Positions 55,846 through 64,000 of a stretch of 64,000 nt of DNA are shown here, piece after piece; position 1 is the stretch's first letter, and each line of letters starts with the position of its first letter. Position numbers and translations under genes: made by a program. Source of the DNA: Siderastrea radians (taxonomy: Eukaryota; Cnidaria; Anthozoa; Scleractinia; Rhizangiidae); the NCBI GenBank assembly GCA_964017195.1, contig OZ024894.1, forward strand, positions 30,175,120-30,239,119. Reading direction: 5' to 3'. Under the pieces are notes generated by a model. The model did no database searches, was not told the DNA's origin, and saw only the letters and a list, made by a program, of their open reading frames with translations.

Positions 55846-55989
55846 CTGAGAAATCTGTGTGGTCATAGGATGCTGTACTTGTAGTACTTGCAGTACTTTT
55901 CCTTTCTGTTACAGCGGGCGTAGTGCGTCTTGGCTGCGACGTTTTGGTTGCCACTTGTTTATGGTACATACAGACTCCCTTGCAGTTGT
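55846..55989 (-). CDS. C-type lectin receptor, stalk exon
   Basis: 144 bp, acceptor CCCTCTAG, donor TCTCAG/GTTAGA, phase 1-1. The junction rebuilds a Glu-Glu-Thr-Asp-Asn-Cys run with the lectin exon. The peptide starts NCKGVCMYHKQVATKTSQ (two cysteines, perhaps an extra disulfide), then is Thr/Ser-rich (RRTTPAVTERKSTAS), a mucin-like stalk. Following exons (membrane, tail) are not found within the next several kilobases on this strand. Confidence 0.7.
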
Positions 55990-56323
55990 CTAGAGGGCAA
56001 GACGGATGGTATAATAAGTTGGGTAGACATGAGTAGGTGCGACGAAATTAAGTGGAATAACTTAATGAAATCTACTGATGAATTAGTTTTGAACCAATAT
56101 GTAAAAATTCACTAACGCCTGTAGGTAGCCTTTACCCTCCAGCTACCACAACGAATCAAATGTATTATTTTACTAATCTCTGAATTTAGAAACAATTGTA
56201 TGTGACCATCTTTTGTAAGTCACAGACTTTCCTGCTCTTTAAAAAGTCATTTGAGAGAGATTTGTCTCTACTTAGCATGTTGCCTTAGTTAGGATATGTG
56301 TGGAAACAATACCATATTCAAAC

Positions 56324-56746
56324 CTGTTTCCTCCTCACAAATCCACCCTCTGAAAACGTTCCTCCCGACGCTGTTAAATGTCCCATATTGTCCAGGAGGG
56401 TAATTCTTAGCAATAAGAGCATACTTAATTATAATCTTGACGCCTTTACGATAATCAGGTTTATCAGGTTTATCTGGCTGCCATTTATCTATAGTTAGCG
56501 GCTTGCCATTGACCCAAGTCCAGTTTCCAGTTGTCATGTGTTTGAACAAACCAATGTGCCATTCATCAAGCAAATCAGTCGTTCGACGGTCTTTTATGCT
56601 CCTATTGATAAATTCCCACTCATGCACTGTCTCAAGGACAACAAGGTGCTTCTTGTTATCTATACAGGAGTCATTTGCCTTTAGCCAGCTCTTCCTACTG
56701 GTTGTACCATTTTCAAAGGTGTAGCAGGAGCAAGCTCTCTGGCCAT
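56324..56746 (-). CDS. C-type lectin domain exon
   Basis: 423 bp, acceptor ACCCCAG, donor AACAG/GTTTGA, phase 1-1. Lectin features: SCYTFENG, KSWLKANDSC, HLVVLETVHEWEFINRSI (the alpha-2 region), GLFKHMTTGNWTWVNGKPL (WxW..G.P), DKWQPDKPDKPD and GWICEEE (WICE). In place of the EPN/QPD calcium triad it has KPD, the WND box is absent, and the inner cysteine pair of a standard domain is missing (one Cys near WICE). So sugar binding by the usual calcium site is unlikely; the fold may act as a protein-binding CTLD. Extracellular by context with the stalk exon. Edges may be off by 1 bp at the donor. Confidence 0.8.
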
Positions 56747-56814
56747 CTGGGGTCCATGAAAAGAAAAAAATGTAAGGTGAATTGAACGACCAGCTCATCA
56801 GAACAACCTGGTCA

Positions 56815-56906
56815 TTTTTTAACCGACCGGCTCAGTTTTTGCCAGCTCATCAGCTCTCGAATAGTGCCTTTATCGAAAGTGTAACAAGAGCGAGCTTTCT
56901 GCCCAT
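56815..56906 (-). pseudogene. Partial tandem copy of the lectin exon start
   Basis: Same acceptor style (AATCCAG) then DGQKARSCYTFDKGTIRELM against DGQRACSCYTFENGTTSRKS of the complete exon. The copy has a stop after about 30 codons and lacks the remaining domain. Flanking intron bases (ggaaaaggaggaaaaatgtta / gaaaagaaaaaaatgtaag) are also similar, so a segment of about 140 bp was duplicated in tandem. Confidence 0.7.
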
Positions 56907-57049
56907 CTGGATTCAATGGAAAAGGAGGAAAAATGTTACATGGAATGAAAGATGCAGATAAACATTGATTTATGACCAACAAGGTTTCGTTTGTGTCTTT
57001 GAATACTCCAGAGCCCAAATAAAACGTTGAAAACACCTTGGACACAAGA

Positions 57050-59220
57050 GGGTGTTTTGTGCAACTGATACTTAACTAATACTTAAAGGGTTTAATCGAC
57101 TTTGTTTATAATGCAGGCTCATCACTTCCAATTGAAAACACATGGGAATGGCGTTCTCCGGTATCCAAAGAAAGATTTCTTGAAAGTTTCTTTAAAGTTC
57201 AAACACCAAAAGTTTTTGTTTTCTCCAACACATTTTTAACAGGAGCGGTCGTGATTCTTGTTAATCAGAGCAGGTCATTTTCTGCAGGTCTTCGTCTATG
57301 TTTTACGCACATTTGGCAAAGTGTGGTGCAAATTGGTTGTTGAAAACGTATGGTTATGGGGGAGGGAAGGGGGGGAGGGATTCTGTCTGCACTGAGTTTC
57401 GACTTTTTTTATGATTTTTTTAATAAACAAGCGAAAGCCACCAAACTCAGCGACTTTTCCTAAAATTTATCTGGAAACAGCTCGACATAGTAAGTGCTTG
57501 TCCTTCAAGTTTGACGTTGCCACAGCAACAACCTTTTGGCAGGTGTTCCTTCAGAATCTTAAATTTAAACCTTTTCAATGAAAAATCTTGCAGCAAGTTT
57601 TAAATTTGTGGAATTGTTATTGGGAAGGAAGAGACGACAATGTGCAAACGATACAGCCGTCACAGTTGGCCAACACTAACTCAGCTAAAATATTATTTGA
57701 ACTGTTAGATCATTTTAAAAGTATTCCAGATGAATCGCAGTGAAATAAAGTTGTTGAGGAGAAGGAGGAGGAGGAGGGAAAATAAAATTTTGGGGAAAGA
57801 AATAGAGGCCATGATGAGAAAACTAGGATACTGTTGACTCAAAGAAATTAACAAGATAGGAAAAATGTTTGTCTGTTAAAACAAAATTTTCACTTAAAAT
57901 CTGTGTGTGGTTGGTTTGTTGGCGCTATCATTAAAAGGCACAATTTATGAATCAGTGAACCGAAAATAGTTTTCTGTTGCTAAAGAACAATGCTTTTTTG
58001 CAGCATCAAAGAAGGTGGCAAGAAATGGCAGCTTGCACAAGAACGTCACGGTTCAGTGATTTTCAATCGCAAATGAAATGCGAGTTGACGCTTGCTAGTA
58101 AATAAAGCTCTTATAGGCTTCAGAATAATAAAAATATGCCATGACAACGTAGATCCAAAAATAGCTAAAAACCTGTCAAACAGCTTATATTAACCAAGAC
58201 AGCCATAAGCTAAAAATAGAACATGACGTGATTGACAAACCTGTCAAACCCGTTCTACGCTAATGAGAATCCACCGCATTATATTCATGAGATCAAGACA
58301 ATATCCTATGACGTCACCTACTTAATTTATTCCCCCGCACGTGAATCAGATTCCCCCGCATTTTATTCACGAGATAAAGACAAAAGGCTATGACGTCATC
58401 GGTGTTAATGTATTCCTGCGCACGCTTATGAGATTCCTGCGCAAAAATCCGGGGTAACCGGTGTCTACTATACTACTCGTTTGGCATAAACTGGCCTAAC
58501 GAGCCGATGAAAGCTTCAGGGGTGTATTTTACTTAAGATCTAAAACTGCTTAAACAAGGAGACGTAAGGAGCAAGCCTGTATGACTGAGGCTGAGGTGTT
58601 CAGCCTGTCAATCACAAATCCCAAAGGGTGGCGAATGGGCGCATTTGATTGGCTCACCAACCAGACTGGAAGCCAACAAGGAGCACTCGAAATTTGTTCC
58701 AAACATTCTCGCAAATCTTTGCTCTGCAAGCACTGTAAATAATTTGTATTTAGCTCTGCGAAATAGACGGTAGTAAATCGGTAAATAGCAAATTCCGATC
58801 ATCACATGAGTTGGAAATAAATTCTTTACTAAGTTTTTATGCCCGGATTTTTTGAAGCCGTGGTAATGATGTACATGACTGTAGGTCCCTCACTTCAACT
58901 GAGATTTTACTTCCTTGCGGACTGTGAGGTCGATAGCCCACCATAATAAAGCTATATAGAGCATTCCCGGAATAAAAGGAGGTTATTTTTAATAATGTAG
59001 ACAAGGCGTTATTGGAGAATTTTCTACAGTTATTTTTGGAGGAGTAAGGAGCTCGAATGTTGCCCGAAAATATAACAGTGTACGATAGAGAGGAAACTCA
59101 AAATGCCTCTTTTTACAATAATTTTTCCATTATCAATTTTGCTGGCATTTGATGCACTATGAATTTGCGATTTTCAAACTTTCTCTTTAAAACTAAGTGG
59201 GAAACCCAGGTAGGTAAATG
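57050..59220. other. Upstream/intergenic of lectin gene; ~95-bp CRE-bearing tandem repeat
   Basis: No signal-peptide exon could be identified for the lectin here. At about 58266-58440 a ~95-bp unit is repeated a little over twice (nAATGAGAnTCCnCCGCA...TATTCA(T/C)GAGAT...A(T/G)GCTATGACGTCA(C/T)C). Two copies contain the CRE palindrome TGACGTCA (58309, 58391). The frame 58608-58805 is uncalled. Confidence 0.4.
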
Positions 59221-59234
59221 AACATATGGAGGTC

Positions 59235-60456
59235 TAGACTGCGAGTAGTCCAATTTTGGCGATCGCGATTGTCGGGAGGGGGAAATACACACACGCGCGC
59301 GCGCGCGATTTCGAGGAGACGCGACGGGAGGGGGGCGCCAAAAATTAGAGACTACAGACTTAGCCAGGGAGTTTGGCCTTTCACGGCCGAATGATTTTGA
59401 GGTGTAAAGTTCACATCGTCTTTCAAGCCAATTAAGGGCAACCAGTGGGATTCCTTCTCTTGGCTCCCATCATCTGTTCCTATCATCGATAACTGCGGAG
59501 GATGTTATCGCAAAAAAAAAAAACTAGGCATTGTTTATTTTGATTCGACCAGGACTCGACCGGATGGGCCGCGATCTCTCGAGAGGAAAAATTACAGCCT
59601 CTCATCTCGAAGAAGAAGAGAACATTGAGTTTGGAATTTCGGTCGTCAGTAATTTTTTAGTCCCAAGAAGCGGCCCTGTCAGATATCAAGAGTCCGTCAA
59701 ACACTCTTAACGGACGTAGCAGTCGCCGAGGTCATTTTCTTCGCCTCCAAAACTCCCATCCAAATAAAATTTTAACGTCGAAGACGCGGCAAAACTTTTG
59801 TTACTTTCACCCAAAGTTTGAGATGGATGCGAAGGAAAATAAAATTCCGATGGCTAGGGGCGCGAAAAACCTCCTTCAACTTTCACCGAAAGTTTTATTC
59901 CAACGCAGAGCAAAACGAAGCAGCCAGCGAGCCGAGACTGAGTTTTGTACTTCATCCGTGCAGACAATACTTTGTTCCGGTCGATCGGTCACGTTTCGAT
60001 GTCAAAATTTAAACGAAATCTCAACTCACAGTAAACGAGTAGACTGTGGTTTTAACAGCTCTTGGAATGGCTTGGAGAAACAATCTTCAGCCAAACCGAA
60101 TATAATTTTGAACATTCCTTCCGATACATCTTTTAAACAACCCTTGCTATTTGTCCAGGCAGCCTATAATCTGTCTGCGATCTCAGTAAACTGAAACGGA
60201 GTCGATGATGTTATCATGAGTGTTGACGGCGGCTTGTGTACCGTTGCCAGGTTGTTGACAGGTATCCAAGAAAGAGCCAATCATAGTTTTGCGCTTGGAA
60301 TGTACGCGCTTAATTCAAACTCCCTGGCTAAGTCTGTAGTCTCTAATTTTTGGCGCTCCCCTCGCGTCGCGTCTCCTCGAAATTTCGCGCGCCCGTGTGT
60401 GTATTTCGCACGCCCCACAATTGCCAACGCCAAAATTAGAGACTACTCGCAGACTA
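59235..60456. mobile_element. 1.22-kb element with 9-bp target duplication (Mutator-like MITE)
   Basis: TAGACTGCGAGTAGTCC...GCGCCAAAAATTAGAGACTA on the left (59235-59365) is the inverse of 60328-60456; arms of about 130-150 bp. The 9-bp sequence atggaggtc flanks both ends (59226-59234, 60457-60465). A CG dinucleotide repeat (59294-59305) is in the left arm. The interior frames (59818-60012, 59823-60194) overlap each other and show no domain. Second 9-bp-TSD element of about the same length in this window, but with different termini. Confidence 0.85.
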
Positions 60457-60842
60457 ATGGAGGTCAATACCTTTAGGGCTGTAGGTTTTGGTTCGTAAGT
60501 ATTTACACACTTTTCAGTGTTCACATTAATGGTTAAAAGACAGTTCCTCCAAAGGAAAGCCCCTCCAAAGGAAAGGGCATTTAACTGGGAAAGGGCTTTT
60601 ATCAGCTATTTAAGATGATGTCAGTTGGAAAGGAATATGATTGTGGTAAAAATTCAGATGAATAATTAAATCAATCTAAAAAAAGGTTTACTGCCATGAA
60701 GTAAAGAGCATCGATAAAGTGAGCATCAGTAATTAGCTCACAGCTATGGTAAGGACCAAAAGGGATTTTTCTACTGCAAAATCGTATTCCACTGTTATGT
60801 GTCAAGTCTGGTGAACTTTTGAAGACAGACTTACAGGTATAC

Positions 60843-60911
60843 AATAAAAGCAGTTATATTTTTGCAAGAAACATTCTTCTTCTTTCTTGCAAAAATATAA
60901 CTGCTTTTATT
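60843..60911. ncRNA. Perfect 29-bp stem, 11-nt loop hairpin
   Basis: aataaaagcagttatatttttgcaagaaa and its exact reverse complement are separated by cattcttcttc. A mismatch-free 29-bp stem with a short loop is the size of a small-RNA precursor stem, but AT-rich palindromes of this kind also arise by replication slippage. No transcription evidence. It lies between transposon remnants, not in a called gene. Confidence 0.3.
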
Positions 60912-60919
60912 ATTAAGAG

Positions 60920-62690
60920 TGAATGTCAGTAAAAGTCAATAAAAAAATTGAAAAATCGCGGCCACAGTCAAAAAATAGATTTCGCTCAGTTTTCGTCTAC
61001 GCAAGTTTAAGGTACTAAACAAAGTGAAATGGGGTTAGTTTTTCGAAATATCAATTTTGAGCGAAATTATCGGTTAAAAACCATCTCATCGAACTTGGCT
61101 GTGCGCGAGCCAGAAATTTGGCACTTTTTTCAAAATTTTCATTCAAAATAAAATACAATAGCGCTAGCCAGACTTCTACAGCTATAAATGAAACCGCTGG
61201 GTCTTATTTAACTGAGATGCCGTGTCCTTTAAGTCTCACGGTCCTCTTGAAGAAAAGAAGCCAACACCTTCGTAGAAATGTATGTGGTAGTGCCTCAAAA
61301 TGTCTAAAATTTAAACTTAGAGTCCTTAAAGATAGTTCTAAAAAGGTCTGGTTTTGTATTTCTGGGACCTTCTCATTTATTAATGCGAAAGCCAAGTAAA
61401 TTTCGGCAAAATCACAAATGACGCCATAATGCAATTCATAAACATTGTATTTGTGGAACGCGATAAACGCGCAAATCTTCGGTTCAGTCTAATATGCCTA
61501 AAATCACTTCTTGCAAATCCTTCGTTAAATAAAGCTTAAAATGTGCACGATTAAAATCCACAAATTACCCGCGACGACTGAAAATAGTCATTAAACTTAC
61601 TAATGCGACAGCAAAGCAAGCAGTAAACAAGAAAACCAGTGGTTTATCAAAGACAGGCCCTTTCAAGCTGGAGGTATTCAGTTTTGGGCCCCAGATTCAC
61701 GGATTTTTTTTCATTAGGTATCAAAGATAAATAAATTTTGCGTGATCTGTGTGGGAAATTGCAAAGAAACATATCGAAAAAGTGTAAACCCGCAAAAACA
61801 TTTCATACCAAACCTTAGATGCTAGAATAAACCTTTGAATTCTCCTGCAGCTCTTGCATTTTCAGTATTTGGCAATACAGTAAGGGGCATGCGTTTTATA
61901 AAAGTGCGTTAGCTGTCTGTTAATATTTGCGTGACTACTTGAAGCTTCGAGCCGTTCAATGTCCAGTTTATTTGAATCGAAACTCCCAGGGCTTTCCCAT
62001 TTGTTTTCACCTTTTAAATGGTGCATTTTTCTCTGTTTATAGTCCAACCTCTGGAAAATTGTTGCGTACATTCGGGCCACCTAGACGTGGTGGAGATATC
62101 GCAATAACCTATTATTACTGCCCCCAAGAAAGCCACAGTCAAAAAATAAGCCTTCTTCCGTTCCCACCTCTGCATTAAGTAGGCCTATCAATCATCCAGT
62201 GACCTGGAGCAACCTACTACGAAGAATCTAGTAAAACTAAAAGACGGTGAAATTTCTCAAGGCATGAGCTAAAAGCTACTTGAACGTGCAACACTGGAGT
62301 ACTCGATGGCAAATGCTGTCTTTGATGGCAGACAATTTGTCTCTCAATGAGTTGCGAGAATTCTTCCCAACGATCACCAGTTATCGCTACAATATTATTA
62401 TATCGCGCTCTCCATAGCTTGTTACATGGGAGGGCTCACTCAGCTCCTGTACGTTGTAACGAGACCAGAAGAATGCGAATTGACCCCGCAAACACTTAAG
62501 TCTATTTAGTACGAGTACCCACGTAATTCAGGATGCCCCTTTAAGAGAAAAGCGCCGGAAAATGTGAACATGTGAGAGAACAAGAATCCCAAGCGTTGTC
62601 GTGCAGCACTTAATGAGCAATATTTTTGTTAAACCAACTTCGAGTCTAGAAGTAAGAGAACACTGCACAGACGTTTGGCTGCATGTTTTC
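60920..62690. other. Intergenic sequence, no gene seen
   Basis: AT-rich region with frames at 61118-61399 and 61927-62178 that have no recognised family or splice context. I see no repeats with clean ends. Confidence 0.35.
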
Positions 62691-62814
62691 GTGTTAGGCT
62701 TCTGTTCGAAAGTCTCTCTCCTTTTCAGCAAAGGAGTCCCAAGCATTCGATGAATTAGCTAAACTTGCAGACAAACTTGCTAGTTCAGGGCCAACTTCAA
62801 AGGAGTTGCACAAT

Positions 62815-62990
62815 TGCCACTCGAAGTTCTGGTTCCTCCATCCCAGAGTATAAGAAGTGCGGCAACTATTAGAGTTACCAGGCACAGACATATCAAGAAC
62901 ATTTCTTTGCGCTTTTTTACTGAATGCCTGTTTGGAGTCAATTTTAATGACGAGGAGGAGGGCGCGCTCTTTCCCTTCCCTGAAGAAAGA
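62815..62990 (-). CDS. Possible membrane-anchor exon, unknown protein
   Basis: On the minus strand, acceptor TTTCTTCAG (about 62992) starts a frame with a Ser-rich lead (KSAPSSSSLKLTPNRHSV), a basic patch KKRKEM, then FLICLCLVTLIVAALLILW, a hydrophobic segment, then DGGTRTSSGNC and a stop after about 20 more residues. It looks like a type II membrane anchor or a signal peptide. The donor is not resolved and an overlapping frame is also open. Low confidence; could be a lectin-type receptor's 5' exon, but nothing proves it. Confidence 0.3.
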
Positions 62991-63369
62991 AGTGTGAAAG
63001 CGTACAGCCATTTTACCTACCTGCAGGCATACCGTTCAAAGTAATGTGTAGACTGGTGATGGATAATGGACGCTCACAGAGGGTTGGGCCTTCAAGACTA
63101 CTGGAAAGAATACGCAGCTTAGAAACGCTTAGGGAATGCAGAGAAAGAGCGTGCTACGTAATGATGATACCTACTCTGCAGCTCGGGTACTCGTTCCAAT
63201 AATGTTTCAATGCTTGATGTTACCCGTTGTACCGCCGTGAACCGGTCTTTAAATTAAATAAATACTGTGCCTACACGTTCAGAAAATCAGCAAGCTTGAA
63301 AGTATAGCAGTGTGTAAGACATTGCAAGGAACTAAGCATCTCATTTGCCAGAGTAGAAAGAGACTTTCC

Positions 63370-63929
63370 ACCAGAAGTCATAGATGGTGTGAACATTAAG
63401 GTAGTTGAGAGTGCAAAACTCTTAGGGCTTACCATTTCTAACGATCTGCCTTCCGCATCTAACTGAGATAATTAAGAAAGCATCTAAACGGCTATATTTT
63501 CTCATCCAGCTGAAGAGGGCCGACGTGTCAGAGAGTGACCTCTCTCGGTTTTACACCACATGTATACGTTCCGTCATAGACTACGCAGCTCCAGTATTTC
63601 ACTATGCCCTGCCTAAGTATTTATTAAATGAATTAGAGCGCATCCAGAGAAGAGCGTTACGTATTATTTGCCCATATATGGAGTACCATCATGCGCTAAG
63701 TAGGCTAGGCCTGCCCACAATAGCAGAACATCATGACAACATCTGCAAGCGCACTTTCGAGAGCATAGTTAACGATAGCCAGCATAAACGGAGAAAGCTT
63801 TTGCCGCCAGCATTTCCCACACGATTCAACCTAAGGCGCCCGTGCACGTATAGTCTCCCGCATTGTAAGACTAATAGGTTCAAGAATAGCTTTTTGATGG
63901 CTTCATGTCAGCAAGCTGATAAATCTTGA
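63370..63929 (+). mobile_element. LINE 3' fragment (L2/CR1-like)
   Basis: A first piece reads PEVIDGVNIKVVESAKLLGL-TISNDL; after a shift near 63460 the frame continues KKASKRLYFLIQLKRADVSE SDLSRFYTTCIRSVIDYAAP VFHYALPKYL...LERIQRRALRIICP, ending at 63929. These are the connection and C-terminal motifs of L2/CR1-type polyproteins. 5'-truncated and frameshifted, hence inactive; the window ends in its 3' flank. Confidence 0.8.
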
Positions 63930-64000
63930 ATGTTTTTATTAGATCATAAGTCTTTTTGATTGTAGCTTAGATGATACCTTTTTTAACTTAAATCTTATTT

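Overview
The window reads as nuclear DNA of an anthozoan cnidarian, most likely a reef-building coral. That is inference: multi-exon genes with GT-AG introns, AT-rich introns, a D8C-domain receptor and a C-type lectin with tyrosine-rich tails, and dense decayed DIRS, Crypton, Harbinger, LINE and TTAA/TA/9-bp-TSD elements. There are no operons, and I found no tRNA, rRNA or CRISPR.

Layout. (1) 3.1-10.0 kb, minus strand: receptor gene A, with a signal peptide, a D8C domain (the uromodulin/GP2-type eight-cysteine module), a Ser/Thr stalk, a transmembrane segment and a tail with YxxL and pYxN motifs. (2) 12.0-19.6 kb, minus strand: gene B, a tandem paralogue with the same exon order and phases. 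Its D8C exon is destroyed by a 177-bp TA-flanked MITE, a deletion and indels, and a 2.4-kb transposon sits in the same intron, yet its other exons remain open. (3) 25.2-27.8 kb, minus strand: gene C, the stalk, membrane and tyrosine-rich tail exons of a third receptor. (4) 55.8-56.9 kb, minus strand: a C-type lectin exon, a partial duplicate of it, and a stalk exon. Its phase-1 end would fit gene C's stalk exon, so genes C and the lectin may be one gene split by a 28-kb transposon-filled intron. (5) 30.9-32.2 kb: a Crypton-type tyrosine recombinase with one frameshift. (6) ~32.5-38.6 kb: a giant inverted repeat with arms of about 2.5-3 kb. (7) ~40.4-47.9 kb: a DIRS-type retroelement broken by a 380-bp MITE and a 3.3-kb TTAA element. 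(8) 51.6-54.8 kb: a nearly intact Harbinger transposon. (9) 59.2-60.5 kb: a foldback element with 9-bp TSD. (10) 63.4 kb to the end: a LINE 3' fragment.

Genes A, B and C/lectin share one architecture: extracellular module, Ser/Thr stalk, one membrane pass, and a cytoplasmic tail carrying several tyrosine motifs of the kind bound by SH2 proteins. This is the design of immune-type or self-recognition receptors. The architecture and exon phases are read from the sequence; the signalling role is inference. The remainder is transposon debris, MITEs and simple repeats.
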